Shown one piece after another: positions 54,819-63,324 of a DNA stretch of 64,000 bases; within the stretch, counting starts at the first letter, position 1, and each line of letters begins with the position of its first letter. Source of the DNA: Clostridia bacterium (GTDB lineage: Bacteria; Bacillota; Clostridia; Oscillospirales; CAG-272). The stretch spans positions 1 through 64,000 of the forward strand of contig JAFTNU010000030.1 in the NCBI GenBank assembly GCA_017451735.1, written 5' to 3'. The notes under the pieces were generated by a model that saw only the letters and a program-made list of their open reading frames with translations, did not search any database and was not told where the DNA came from. The position numbers and the translations under genes were made by a program.

Positions 54819-55544
54819 TCAATCCAACGCCGCCAAAAACGCGACATCTGCGGGGAGACCGATGCCCATCCCAAAGGGCTCGCCCTTGGGGTCACAGCGG
54901 CGCAGTACGTAGCGGGATCCGCCCAAAAAAGCCGCCAGACGGGGGGCGAGATCGGGATTTCCCCAATATTCCTTGAACAGGATCGTGTCTTCGCGCTTTT
55001 CGTAAAGCACGGCGGCATCCTCGCCGCATGAAGCAAAGCCGCCCCCGTCGGCATAAAGGGAAAGAAGCTCCGGTGTGGGACGGCAACAGGGCAGGGGTGC
55101 CAACGCATCTCTTGCGATCAGATAGGCGGTGGCAGACAGCAGATGGCAATGCTCGTCGGCCGCCGTGGCCGGCCCTTTGATCTGCATGATGGGTGAAATG
55201 GGGGAAAAGCCTGCCTTGGCGTAAAAATCAAACAAAGAGGGGGACATGGGGCGCAAAAAGACGGGATAGCGTGCGGCCTCCTGCAGCAATAGCCTTTTGG
55301 CATATCCCTTGCCACGGTGGTTGGGGTGGGTGGCGACCGCATAAAGATAGTGTGCTTCTACTTCTCCCTTGTGGGCTACAAGAGGATACGGTATCGAAAA
55401 AAGCATAGAGACGGGCTGTCCGTCCTCGCAGATTACCCGCAGACAGTCGGGATAACAGCGGTCGAACAAGGCCGTGGCAAAGGCCTCCTCCCCGGGAAAG
55501 GCTGTGTTGTAGAGCTCTGTACAGGCGGCACGAAGGGTATCCAT
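54819..55544 (-). CDS. GNAT-family N-acetyltransferase
   Basis: 241 aa. The acetyl-CoA loop is plain: YAVATHPNHRGKGYAKRLL (~67-85), followed by FDFYAKAGF. The C-terminal half (~120-241) is an additional domain, also seen in related Eis/GNAT-like proteins. Substrate unknown. RBS AAGGAGG; upstream of dinB in what looks like one operon. Confidence 0.85.
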   Translation of the reverse strand: MDTLRAACTELYNTAFPGEEAFATALFDRCYPDCLRVICEDGQPVSMLFSIPYPLVAHKGEVEAHYLYAVATHPNHRGKGYAKRLLLQEAARYPVFLRPMSPSLFDFYAKAGFSPISPIMQIKGPATAADEHCHLLSATAYLIARDALAPLPCCRPTPELLSLYADGGGFASCGEDAAVLYEKREDTILFKEYWGNPDLAPRLAAFLGGSRYVLRRCDPKGEPFGMGIGLPADVAFLAALD

Positions 55545-55622
55545 ACGGTCACCTCCTTTTTTATTCTATCAAAATTTTATCACACAACAGTATTGCCGTC
55601 AAGAGTGGCCGGCTTTCAATTT

Positions 55623-55654
55623 TATAAAAAAGGCTCCCTTATACGAAGGGAGCC
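55623..55654 (-). terminator. Terminator of the DUF2974 gene
   Basis: GGCTCCCTT (55632-55640) pairs with AAGGGAGCC (55646-55654); the minus strand continues TTTTTTATAA. Confidence 0.85.
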
Positions 55655-55692
55655 GGTGCAGCTGTCAATAGAAAATCAAGGCTTGCAGGCGT

Positions 55693-56844
55693 TTAAGACG
55701 ACTTTTCGGAATCGTCCGACGGCAGGACGGAGCGGATGGTCTCACGCCGTGTGCGTTCCTTGCGCACGGCCTTGCGGGAGCGGTTGAGGGCAGCAAAGGA
55801 ATCGTTGAGAATGGTGCGCACCTCGGGATCCAGCTCGGCGTAAGAGCCGAGGATCTTGCGGATGCTTTGCAGCTTGTTGCCCGTGATTCCCGAAACGGTA
55901 TCCTGCTCGGTGCTTTCCAGAATTGTAAACAGAGCCTCGCAAAACTGGCGCTTGCGCTCGGGACTGAGCTCGTTGACAAAGCGGTCGATGATGGCCTCGG
56001 TGTCCTGGCCGAAGGCGGTACGGGTATCGGTATACTCAAAATCAGCCCCCTTGATCTGCCAGGAGAAGGGGTCGTGCTGTAGGAGCCCCATTGCCGTGCT
56101 CTTGACGATCTTATAGTTGTCATCGTGCTCCAAAAGGACTGCCACAATAGAGGATTGGGGCAGATAAGTATGGATACGGTTGCGGATTTCCGCGTATTCG
56201 GGGGATGAAAGGGTGTCATCACAAAAGCCGGGGCCGTCGTTATTGTAAACGGCGCGGATGCGGTGACGGTGCTCGGGACCGCAATGGACGGCTGCATACA
56301 TGGCAAGGTTTCCACCCTTGGAATGTCCGCCCACAAAAATGCGGCGCAGGGGATGGGCGGCCGCCACCTCCCGCAGATATGCGGCGGCGCGGATCTGCGC
56401 GGGTACGGGGCACTCATAGGTCATACGGAAGTCCTCCTGCCAGCCAATCAGCGTGTCGTCGGTGCCCTCAAACGACACAAACAGGTTTTGCCCCGGCAAC
56501 AGGATGGTGATGGCGGCAAATTGCATTCCGCTTGTCGCATCCAGCTCTTTCCGGGCGGCCAGGAGCCGCAAAGGGGCAAAACGGGGTGAGCTTTGCAGGG
56601 ATTTTAATAGCTTGAGGCGGTCTCCTGTCAGCTTGCTCCCTTCCTCGGTGAGAAGAAAGGCCGCGGCGGCGTCGGCCAACCGCATGGGCTCGGCACCGGG
56701 GGAGGGGGGCACGATGCCCTCTAAACGTATGTAGGGGAGCAGGGAGAAGATCAAAGCATCCACCGGGCAGAGCGAAACACTGCCAAAGGAGAGGTCCCCC
56801 CGCCAGTCGAGGTAATCAAAAATATTGTGCAAGACCGATGCCAT
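55693..56844 (-). CDS. DUF2974 (Mbeg1-like) alpha/beta-hydrolase
   Basis: 383 aa. The N-terminal NIFDYLDWRGDLSF is typical of the family. The lipase-like nucleophile elbow is GGHSKGGNLAMYAA (~167-180; Ser in GHSKGG), with NNDGPGF and a His (LLEHDDNYKIV) downstream completing a plausible triad. A likely intracellular esterase/lipase of unknown substrate. A ribosome site for the ATG at 56844 is poor (AAAGG touching it). Single gene. Confidence 0.83.
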   Translation of the reverse strand: MASVLHNIFDYLDWRGDLSFGSVSLCPVDALIFSLLPYIRLEGIVPPSPGAEPMRLADAAAAFLLTEEGSKLTGDRLKLLKSLQSSPRFAPLRLLAARKELDATSGMQFAAITILLPGQNLFVSFEGTDDTLIGWQEDFRMTYECPVPAQIRAAAYLREVAAAHPLRRIFVGGHSKGGNLAMYAAVHCGPEHRHRIRAVYNNDGPGFCDDTLSSPEYAEIRNRIHTYLPQSSIVAVLLEHDDNYKIVKSTAMGLLQHDPFSWQIKGADFEYTDTRTAFGQDTEAIIDRFVNELSPERKRQFCEALFTILESTEQDTVSGITGNKLQSIRKILGSYAELDPEVRTILNDSFAALNRSRKAVRKERTRRETIRSVLPSDDSEKSS

Positions 56845-56994
56845 CCTTTCTGTCGAATTCTATTTTTATGATAGCATATTCGGCGGGGACTGTCAAGGTG
56901 AGCGCGCGACGGGAATTTGCGGAAAAATGCATACGTTATGCCACTTTTTGTGCGTTTTCGGTTTGGAAACGGAAATTTAACATTCTGAACAAAG

Positions 56995-57028
56995 CAAAAA
57001 CCGCATACCGTGTGGCACGGCATGCGGT
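56995..57028 (-). terminator. Terminator of the Pro/Ala-rich membrane protein gene
   Basis: ACCGCATACCGTG and CACGGCATGCGGT pair around TGG (one mismatch-wobble); the minus strand continues TTTTTGCTTTG. Confidence 0.82.
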
Positions 57029-57040
57029 CAAGAGAGTGGC

Positions 57041-57793
57041 TCAATAAGTTTTGTTGCTTCCACCCATGGGCTTGAGGGGCTGTACCGTAGAGGGCAGATC
57101 GGTCAAGGGCTGTGCCTGCCGCACGGGTCGGGGAGGCGTCTGCGGATCGGACACGGGTTGTTCGGTCTGTACCGTGGGGGCAGGTGCGACGGGGGTGGAA
57201 GGGGAGAGCGACTCGATGGGTGCGGTGCGGCTGTTCTCCTCCACAGGCTGCGCCGCAGGTGCGGGGGCCTCGAAGCCGACAGGCTCAACAGGTGCTGCGG
57301 GCTCGGCGGGCGGTGCCTCGCGGACAGGCTCGGCAGGAGCGGTCTCCTCAACAGATGGTGCGGGACGTGCCGGGCGGGCCACCGGTCTTGCCGCCAAGGG
57401 CTTGGGCTTTTGGGGCGCCGCTTGCGCGGGCGCCGCGGTCGGAGCCAGCTTGGAAAGGGCCTGCGTCAGTTTACGGGCCACCTCCTCGGAAAGAGCGCCG
57501 TCCGACAGGGCATGGCGCAACAGCTCCTTGGTCTCCTTTTCGGTTTCCAATTGCTTTTCGGAGTTGCTGACCAGGGTGCCGAATCCGTACAGGAGCCAGG
57601 TGAACATGGGGAGCAGAACAGCACACACAACCGAGATGACCACGCCCTGAAATCCTGCGGTACGCAGCGTCTCATCGGCGGTGTTCAGTGCAGAAAACAG
57701 AAAAAAGGCCGCCAGTGCCAGGCATCCCACAAAGCTGAGGATGGCCAGCAGAACCGCCAGAAAGCGGATACGTTTGCCGATATTTTTGAACAT
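57041..57793 (-). CDS. Membrane protein with long Pro/Ala-rich tail
   Basis: 250 aa. Two transmembrane helices near the N-terminus (~10-32 and ~45-67), a short acidic coiled segment (KQLETEKETKELLRHAL), then ~140 residues of Pro/Ala/Glu-rich low complexity (PARPAPSVEETAPAEPV, and so on). No known domain. The start at 57793 follows AAAGGAG; the open frame continues upstream but lies across the promoter. Possibly a cell-envelope spacer; function unknown. Confidence 0.7.
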   Translation of the reverse strand: MFKNIGKRIRFLAVLLAILSFVGCLALAAFFLFSALNTADETLRTAGFQGVVISVVCAVLLPMFTWLLYGFGTLVSNSEKQLETEKETKELLRHALSDGALSEEVARKLTQALSKLAPTAAPAQAAPQKPKPLAARPVARPARPAPSVEETAPAEPVREAPPAEPAAPVEPVGFEAPAPAAQPVEENSRTAPIESLSPSTPVAPAPTVQTEQPVSDPQTPPRPVRQAQPLTDLPSTVQPLKPMGGSNKTY

Positions 57794-57823
57794 GACGATG
57801 CTCCTTTGTATGTCTTTTCTTTC

Positions 57824-57852
57824 ATTATACGATGAATTTGCTTTCGTGTCAA
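57824..57852 (-). promoter_or_regulatory. Promoter of the Pro/Ala-rich membrane protein gene
   Basis: Minus strand TTGACA (57852-57847), 17 bp, TATAAT (57829-57824); full consensus. Confidence 0.75.
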
Positions 57853-57879
57853 TAGCAAAAAAACGAGAAATGATCTTGC

Positions 57880-57914
57880 AAAAAGCGTCCGACTTGCCAA
57901 GTAGGACGCTTTTT
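57880..57914. terminator. Orphan terminator hairpin between divergent promoters
   Basis: AAAAAGCGTCC (57880-57890) pairs with GGACGCTTTTT (57904-57914) over an inner ACTTG/AAGT stem. No gene ends here: the flanking promoters point away from it. It would stop antisense read-through or is a remnant. Confidence 0.65.
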
Positions 57915-57948
57915 GTGTGAAAGCAACGGAAAAATCCACCGAATTCCG

Positions 57949-57977
57949 TTGACTTTGGATTTTCCATATGATACAAT
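57949..57977 (+). promoter_or_regulatory. Promoter of the DUF4965 gene
   Basis: TTGACT (57949-57954), 17 bp, TACAAT (57972-57977). Confidence 0.7.
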
Positions 57978-58028
57978 AAAACCGTATACCACCGCAAACG
58001 CGGAATTTTTTACATAAGGAGAACCTAT

Positions 58029-60035
58029 ATGAGACTTCGTCCGCCTTCTGTATCGCTCATTACCATCGATCCCTTTTTCAACGTCTGGTCTCCCGCCGAT
58101 CGGTTGACCGATGCGGATACCGCCCATTGGACCGGCTATACCAATGCCATTCTCGGCACTGTGGAGATCGACGGAAAGACCTACCGCCTGATCGGCAAGG
58201 ATCACGGTGGAAATATTCCCGCCGCCAAGCAGGTAGAGCGGGATGTGGATTCCTTTACCACCACCTATGTATTCGAGCAGGACGGTGTGCGCTTGGCGCT
58301 CCTCTTTACCTCCCCCATCATGCCCGATGATTTCTATTATCTGACCCGTCCCGTCAGCTATCTGGAGATCCGCAAGGAGATCCTGGACGGCCACAGACAC
58401 ACCGTTAAGGTCAAGCTGGCCGTATCCGAGCAGATCTGCCTGGATCACGAGGGCGACGATGAGGTTGAGACCGAGATTCTTTCCCTGAAGGATGGCATTC
58501 AGTCTGTTAAGATGGGCTCCAAGAGTCAGCAGGTGCTGAATCAGGAGGGGGATGACGCCCGTATCGATTGGGGCTATTTCTATCTTTCCACCGATGCCAA
58601 AAAGGCCACCGTGGGCGTGGAAAAGCAGACCATCACCTTCTTTACCTATCGCGATCAGCCCGAGAAGGAGGCCGAGATGACCTTTGTCACCGCCGAGGCC
58701 ACTCTGGGTGAGTCCACCCTGTTTACCTTCGCTTATGATGATATTGCCTCCATCCAGTACTACGGCAAGAATCTGACCTCCTACTGGAACAAGGACGGCG
58801 CCAAGATCACCGACGAGATCGTGGCCGCTCACGGCGACTATGATGCGGTCATCGCCATGTGCGATGTTTTTGCCGATGAAATGTTTGTGCATGCGGTCCG
58901 TGCCGGCGGCGAGAAGTATGCCGAGCTGCTCCAACTGGCCTTCCGTCAGACCATTGCCGCGCACAAGCTGGCGGTGGATGAGAACGGCGAGATCCTTTGG
59001 GTCTCCAAGGAGTGTTACTCCAACGGCTGTGCCGCTACCGTTGATGTTTCCTATCCCTCCATCCCCTTGTTCCTGCTCTATAATCCCGAGCTGGTCAAGG
59101 GTATGATGCGTCCCGTTTACCGTGTAGCCGCCAGCGACGAGTGGAGGTTTGATTTTGCCCCCCACGATGCCGGCCGTTATCCTTTGCTCAACGGCCAGAA
59201 ATACGGCCTGAAGGATGGCGTGCTCCTTTATGAGAAGCAGATGCCCGTGGAGGAGTGTGGCAACATGCTGATCATGGAGGCCACCGTGGCCATTGCCACC
59301 GGGGATGTCTCCTTTGCAAACGAGCATATGGACGTACTGGATCAGTGGGTCAAGTATCTGATCGACAACGGCCGTGATCCCGAGAATCAGCTTTGCACCG
59401 ACGACTTTGCAGGTCACCTGGCGCACAACTGCAACCTGACCCTCAAGGCCATCATGGGCCTGGCCTGCTACGGCATTCTCCAGGGCATGAACGGTAAGAA
59501 GCGGGAAGAGAAGAAGTATATCGATATGGCCCGCAAGATGGCCGCCGATTGGGCAAAGCGCGCCGCCAACGGTGACGGCAGCTACCGCCTGGCCTTCGAC
59601 CGTCCCGGTACCTTCTCCATGAAGTACAATATCGTTTGGGATAAGCTCTTCGGCACCGAGATCATGGATCGCACCGTGATCGAATCCGAGGTGGCCTCCT
59701 ACCGCCGCCGTGAGCATGCCTACGGCCTGCCTCTGGATAACCGCCAGCCCTACACCAAGAGCGACTGGCTGGTCTGGACCGCAACCCTTGCCGAGTCCCG
59801 TGACGACTTTGAGCATATGGTGAACAAGCTGTGGGATGCCTTTAACAGCACCCAGACCCGTGTGCCCATGACCGACTGGTACTGGACGGTGACCGCAGGG
59901 CAGAAGGAATATTCCAGCAAGCCCTACAACGAGCGTCATCCCCAGAAGCTGATCAAGGGCTTCCAGAACCGTACCGTGCAGGGCGGCTTGTGGATCAAGC
60001 TTTTGGAGTATACCGAGATTTTGAAAATCAAGTGA
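58029..60035 (+). CDS. DUF4965/DUF5127 glutaminase A (GtaA)-like protein
   Basis: 668 aa. N-terminal beta-sandwich (DUF5127-like; SLITIDPFFNVWSPADRLTD) then an (alpha/alpha)6 barrel with the family blocks DVSYPSIPLFLLYNPELV, FDFAPHDAGRYPLLNG, LCTDDFAGHLAHNCNLTLKA and KGFQNRTVQGGLWIKLLE. Related to fungal glutaminase A; in gut bacteria the real substrate is uncertain and could be a glycan, given the glycosidase-like barrel. No signal peptide, unlike the fungal enzyme. Own promoter and terminator. Confidence 0.83.
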   Translation: MRLRPPSVSLITIDPFFNVWSPADRLTDADTAHWTGYTNAILGTVEIDGKTYRLIGKDHGGNIPAAKQVERDVDSFTTTYVFEQDGVRLALLFTSPIMPDDFYYLTRPVSYLEIRKEILDGHRHTVKVKLAVSEQICLDHEGDDEVETEILSLKDGIQSVKMGSKSQQVLNQEGDDARIDWGYFYLSTDAKKATVGVEKQTITFFTYRDQPEKEAEMTFVTAEATLGESTLFTFAYDDIASIQYYGKNLTSYWNKDGAKITDEIVAAHGDYDAVIAMCDVFADEMFVHAVRAGGEKYAELLQLAFRQTIAAHKLAVDENGEILWVSKECYSNGCAATVDVSYPSIPLFLLYNPELVKGMMRPVYRVAASDEWRFDFAPHDAGRYPLLNGQKYGLKDGVLLYEKQMPVEECGNMLIMEATVAIATGDVSFANEHMDVLDQWVKYLIDNGRDPENQLCTDDFAGHLAHNCNLTLKAIMGLACYGILQGMNGKKREEKKYIDMARKMAADWAKRAANGDGSYRLAFDRPGTFSMKYNIVWDKLFGTEIMDRTVIESEVASYRRREHAYGLPLDNRQPYTKSDWLVWTATLAESRDDFEHMVNKLWDAFNSTQTRVPMTDWYWTVTAGQKEYSSKPYNERHPQKLIKGFQNRTVQGGLWIKLLEYTEILKIK

Positions 60036-60044
60036 TCAAAAGGG

Positions 60045-60077
60045 AAAAGCAGAGGTGCATCGCACCTCTGCTTTTTT
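60045..60077. terminator. Bidirectional terminator after the DUF4965 gene
   Basis: AAAAGCAGAGGTGC (60045-60058) pairs with 60062-60075, followed by TTTA; it touches the stop of the convergent DUF6809 gene. Confidence 0.88.
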
Positions 60078-60342
60078 AGTCCTCGCACAAGCCTGCCACC
60101 GCCAGCTGCATCCCCAAACGAAAGGCTTGAATAAAAATTTCCTCCTCCCGCAGGCTGCTGATCGTGGCAAAGCAGTCGTCGTAGTGATCTAACACGCGCT
60201 TCTCCTCTTCATTCAGGCGAGCGCATATTTTTTCTCTGTTGCTGTGGATCAGTTGAAACAGGCTGTCGATCTCAGGGTCGTTGGGTCCCGTCGATAAGGT
60301 CTCGGCATTGCTGTTCCAAAGGCTTTTCAGTGTTTTTCTCAT
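60076..60342 (-). CDS. DUF6809-like small protein
   Basis: 88 aa, helical and acidic, no membrane segment. The C-terminal part (LDHYDDCFATISSLREEEIF, then FRLGMQLAVAGL) is the recognisable family block, seen in clostridial mobile and prophage contexts. RBS GGAGG. Divergent from a small XRE regulator with a long palindrome between them, so probably under its control. Function unknown. Confidence 0.75.
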   Translation of the reverse strand: MRKTLKSLWNSNAETLSTGPNDPEIDSLFQLIHSNREKICARLNEEEKRVLDHYDDCFATISSLREEEIFIQAFRLGMQLAVAGLCED

Positions 60343-60361
60343 GGGTAAAAACCTCCATGTA

Positions 60362-60428
60362 ATTTTCGGAATTCGTCATATATGACTAATTCCGAAAATA
60401 TTATACATCAGATGTGACGAAAAGTCAA
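60362..60428 (-). promoter_or_regulatory. DUF6809 promoter with a 38-bp palindromic operator
   Basis: Minus strand TTGACT (60428-60423), 17 bp, TATAAT (60405-60400). Bases 60362-60399, just downstream and across the start site, form a palindrome with arms ATTTTCGGAATT and AATTCCGAAAAT around a perfect inner GTCATATATGAC. Likely binding site of the divergent XRE repressor. Confidence 0.75.
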
Positions 60429-60443
60429 GACAAAATTAATCAT

Positions 60444-60472
60444 TTGTGATAATATTTTGTAAATAGTATAGT
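60444..60472 (+). promoter_or_regulatory. Promoter of the small XRE gene
   Basis: TTGTGA (60444-60449), 17 bp, TATAGT (60467-60472). Confidence 0.5.
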
Positions 60473-60486
60473 TTGGAGGAGTTTTT

Positions 60487-60705
60487 ATGCAATACGCCAG
60501 TCGTTTAAGACAAATAAGAGAGGCAAGAAAATTAACTCAAGCTGATATCGCCAAAGTGTTAGGAACCTCTTATCAATATTATTGTATTTACGAATCAGGT
60601 AGACGGGATATGCCCTTTAGCAGGGCAATTGAACTGGCAAGATTTTATAATGTAAGCCTTGATTATCTTGCTGGGTTAATAGATACACCTCGAAAGTTAG
60701 ATTAA
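60487..60705 (+). CDS. Small XRE-family HTH regulator
   Basis: 72 aa, a complete HTH_3 and little else: YASRLRQIREARKLTQADIA, KVLGTSYQYYCIYESGRRDM, IELARFYNVSLDYLAGL. AT-rich codon use unlike the neighbours (AGA, TTA, AAT codons) suggests recent gain, with the DUF6809 gene, from a mobile element. RBS TGGAGG. Probably represses its divergent partner through the 38-bp palindrome. Confidence 0.9.
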   Translation: MQYASRLRQIREARKLTQADIAKVLGTSYQYYCIYESGRRDMPFSRAIELARFYNVSLDYLAGLIDTPRKLD

Positions 60706-61274
60706 ATGTGCTGTAGGAGAGGAACCCCCCTCCGCAGTCATACCGTGATGCCTCTGCGTCATTTTTTGCTCAGGATGACACGTAGCTGGGATGTTTGCAC
60801 TAACATACAAAAACGGGGGTCCCTGCGGACTTGTGATACATAGCGGCTGTTTGGTGTGTTTGCGCACGCACTCTTTATGTGTCATCCTGAGCGAGCCAAC
60901 AAAGGCGAGTCGAACGGATCTCGCAAACGGCAAGAAGCCGTTTGCGTGGTATGTTTGCACGAAACTTTTTGTGACAAAAGCAACTTTCTCTCACGAAGGC
61001 TATTGGTATTCCTTACGAGATCCCGCCGCGGCTAACGCCTTGCGCTTTTGCTCGCTCGGATAGAGATTTTGGTAATTTGCTTTGCAAATCGGCGGCGTTG
61101 CCGCCACAAAATCTCCAGTTACTCGCCTTCGGCGAGTTCATTCCTCGACCCGCAAAAGTTCGACTCGCTGACGCTTGCTCAGGATGACACGTAGCCGGAA
61201 TGTTCGCACAAGCGTTCATCGGAAACTCTTACTATTAATGCAATTTATTGCGAACATCTGCTCCTACGGCTCTC
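60706..61274. repeat. Gene-free region with three copies of the CATCCTGAG repeat
   Basis: GCTCAGGATGACAC occurs at 60768-60781 and 61177-61190, and its inverse GTGTCATCCTGAGCG at 60879-60893, with related flanks (GTAGC(C/T)GG(G/A)ATGTT(T/C)GCAC). The 60879-61190 unit resembles the 9208-9542 unit inverted. A perfect CGCCGCG-rich and GCGGCG hairpin cluster lies inside. No protein frame with family features is seen. Confidence 0.7.
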
Positions 61275-61603
61275 CTCATCCGTCAGGCTTGGCCTGCCAC
61301 CTTCTCCACAGGAGAAGGTGCGTAAGGCTTTTCGCCAAAGGCGAAAAGATACTCCGCAGGAGAAGGCTACAGAGTAGCCAGCGACAAGGAGAAGGTGCGT
61401 AAGGCTTTTCGCCAAAGGCGAAAAGATACTCCGCAGGAGAAGGCTACAGAGTAGCCAGCGACAAGGAGAAGCTGCGTAAGGCTTTTCGCCAAAGGCGAAA
61501 AGGTACCCTGCTGGGGAAGGCTACCGTAGCCGCTATGTTCGCGCAAACCCGCATCAAAGCCTTCTCCTTTGGAGAAGGTGGCAGGCGAAGCCTGACGGAT
61601 GAG
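61275..61603. repeat. Inverted-repeat-bounded element (CTCATCCGTCAGGC type)
   Basis: CTCATCCGTCAGGCTTGGCC followed by TGCCACCTTCTCC (61275-61308) recurs in inverse at 61571-61603. Repeats built on CATCCGTCA...CCTTCTCC are frequent between genes of gut Firmicutes; another form lies at 62639-62820. It encloses a tandem repeat. Non-coding, no transposase. Confidence 0.7.
61321..61530. repeat. 77-bp tandem repeat, about 2.7 copies
   Basis: Units begin CGTAAGGCTTTTCGCC at 61321, 61398 and 61475, period exactly 77 bp. The first two are almost identical; the third diverges after GAAAAGG. Each contains the hairpin CTTTTCGCC-aaa-GGCGAAAAG. Confidence 0.85.
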
Positions 61604-61700
61604 GCCATCTTATGCCAACCCGTAGGGGATGTGCCCTCCCGCAATCCACGATCAACGAACGGGCGTCGCTACGCCGCAAGCCCCGCTCCTGCGTTTTTTC

Positions 61701-61729
61701 TTGACAATCCCTTTTTATCATTGTATAAT
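61701..61729 (+). promoter_or_regulatory. Consensus promoter of tcdA
   Basis: TTGACA (61701-61706), 17 bp, TATAAT (61724-61729). Confidence 0.85.
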
Positions 61730-61763
61730 GAACTCAATCATGATGCAAAGAAGGGAGCCCCCT

Positions 61764-62474
61764 ATGGCAGACAAAAACAGTTGGAGTGAGCGCACTGCAT
61801 TGCTGATCGGAAAAGAGGGAATCAAGCGGCTTTTCTCTACCCGTGTGGCGGTATTCGGCGTTGGCGGTGTGGGCGGCTATGTGGTGGAGGCCCTGGTGCG
61901 TGCGGGCGTGGGGGCTTTGGATCTTTTTGATCCCGATACGGTGAGTGAGACCAATCTCAACCGTCAGATCATCGCTCTGCGCAGTACCGTGGGGCAGTAT
62001 AAGACCGATGTGGCGGCGGCACGGGCGCGGGATATCAATCCCGACGTAAAAATCGAGACACGTCATCTGTTTTTCTTACCCGAGAACGCAGGCGAGGTGG
62101 ATTTTTCGGCATATGATTATGTGGTGGATGCCGTGGATACCGTAGCGGCGAAAATGGAGTTGATCCGCCGCACCAAGGCGGCAGGCGTCCCCATCATTTC
62201 CTCTATGGGAACAGGAAACAAGCTGGACCCCACCCGTTTTCGGATCAGTGATATCGAAAAGACCTCGGTCTGTCCCTTAGCGCGTACCGTCAGGGGACTT
62301 TGTCGCAAGGAGGGGATCAGACACGTGAAGGTTCTGTGGTCCCCGGAGCAGCCCATTCGCGTCACTCTGCCTGCCGAGCATGGCAGGCATGCACCGGGGA
62401 GTATTTCCTTTGTTCCCGCGGCGGCGGGGGTGGTGATTGCCGCCGAAGTCGTAAAGGATTTGCTCCGACAATAA
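61764..62474 (+). CDS. tcdA: tRNA threonylcarbamoyladenosine dehydratase (TcdA/CsdL, ThiF-MoeB family)
   Basis: 236 aa. E1-like fold: adenylate loop VFGVGGVGGYVVEALVRAG (~34-52), LFDPDTVSETNLNRQ (Asp and Arg for ATP), DAVDTVAAKM, MGTGNKLDP, and the C-terminal FVPAAAGVVIAAEVV. Cyclises t6A at position 37 of ANN-decoding tRNAs. It lacks the CxxC zinc pairs of MoeB/ThiF, which supports TcdA. Start at 61764 with AGAAGGGAG upstream and a perfect promoter. Flanked on both sides by repeat DNA. Confidence 0.9.
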   Translation: MADKNSWSERTALLIGKEGIKRLFSTRVAVFGVGGVGGYVVEALVRAGVGALDLFDPDTVSETNLNRQIIALRSTVGQYKTDVAAARARDINPDVKIETRHLFFLPENAGEVDFSAYDYVVDAVDTVAAKMELIRRTKAAGVPIISSMGTGNKLDPTRFRISDIEKTSVCPLARTVRGLCRKEGIRHVKVLWSPEQPIRVTLPAEHGRHAPGSISFVPAAAGVVIAAEVVKDLLRQ

Positions 62475-62841
62475 GCGGCGCGACCCGTCGTTGCTCCTCG
62501 CAGACGAATTCGACGAACAATAGTTCGCCATCATCCGTCTGCTCCGGTGCACCTAGGTTCACTTGCTTTTTGTCCGAGCAGGGGAGGGACGGCGCGCCCC
62601 GTCGTTGCTTTGAGGGGCACTTTGTAGAAAGAATGCCCCATCCGTCAGCCGCAGGCTGACACCCTCCCCACCGGGGAAGGCTGATATCGTCCATAGCCAT
62701 TCAACGGACGGAATGTTTGTAATGATTTCGAAAAAAATATGATATACTGCTATTGTTGAACGTGACAACTTTTGTAGCCTTCTCCGGTGGGGGAAGGTGG
62801 CGCCGTAGGCGACGGATGAGGCGTGCAAAACGCAGCTTGGC
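62475..62841. repeat. Gene-free region with inverted repeat 62639-62820
   Basis: CATCCGTCAG..CTGACACCCTCCCC (from 62639) recurs in inverse as GGGGGAAGGTGGCGCC..GACGGATGAG (to 62820), the CATCCGTCA family again. Before it, two copies of GGCGCG(A/C)CCCGTCGTTGC lie near 62477 and 62591. No gene is seen. Confidence 0.65.
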
Positions 62842-62887
62842 AAAAGAAAAAGCACACCGTTTGCAAAAACGGTGTGCTTTTTCTTTT
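62842..62887. terminator. Terminator of the CD1247-like/efp transcript
   Basis: A 21-bp stem (62842-62862 with 62867-62887), loop GCAA, T-rich on both strands, five bases past the stop at 62892. Confidence 0.9.
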
Positions 62888-62891
62888 TGTA

Positions 62892-63302
62892 TTACTCCTG
62901 ACCCTTGCAGGAGATCTTCTCGCCGCAGGCGGGGCAGATCAGGTTTTCGGGATCGATGCTTTCATCAAAGCAGATGGTGTCGCCGCACTTGGGGCACTCG
63001 ACCTCAAAGGTCTCGTCCATATCGTAGTCGTCGCAGCCGTCACAGCCCTCGCAGTCGCCGTCGCAGTAGTCCTCGTCCTCATCGTCGTAAAGAAGCTCCT
63101 CAACGTCGCCCAGATCCTCGTCCAGCTCCTCGCAATAGTCGTTGAGCTCCTGCAGATCGTGCTCCAGACCGTCGATCTTGTCGGCCATGGCATCGACCAT
63201 GTCAAGGAGAGCGGCAATCAGCTTGCCTTCCTTGGTGGTCTTGTCATAATCCAGACCGTCGGCAAGGCCCTTCAGATAAGCGGCTTTTTCGGTCATTTTC
63301 AT
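62892..63302 (-). CDS. Acidic coiled-coil/zinc-ribbon protein (CD1247-like)
   Basis: 136 aa. The N-terminal helix MTEKAAYLKGLADGLDYD is the CD1247-type N-terminal domain of clostridia. A coiled coil (MADKIDGLEHDLQELNDYCE) and an acidic, Cys-containing stretch (DDEDEDYCDGDCEGCDGCDD) follow. It ends with a zinc ribbon (VECPKCGDTICF, LICPACGEKISC). Conserved beside efp in Clostridia; function unknown. RBS AAGGAG. It follows efp by 22 bp. Confidence 0.85.
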   Translation of the reverse strand: MKMTEKAAYLKGLADGLDYDKTTKEGKLIAALLDMVDAMADKIDGLEHDLQELNDYCEELDEDLGDVEELLYDDEDEDYCDGDCEGCDGCDDYDMDETFEVECPKCGDTICFDESIDPENLICPACGEKISCKGQE

Positions 63303-63324
63303 AAGAAATTCTCCTTTTTGTGGA

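Noticed and set aside
57849..59939. 696-codon frame opposite the DUF4965 gene
   Set aside because: Same antisense effect; it would also run through the promoter and terminator of real genes.
61321..61530. Regular 77-bp repeats as a possible CRISPR
   Set aside because: The repeat is the whole 77-bp period with no variable spacers and no cas genes nearby.
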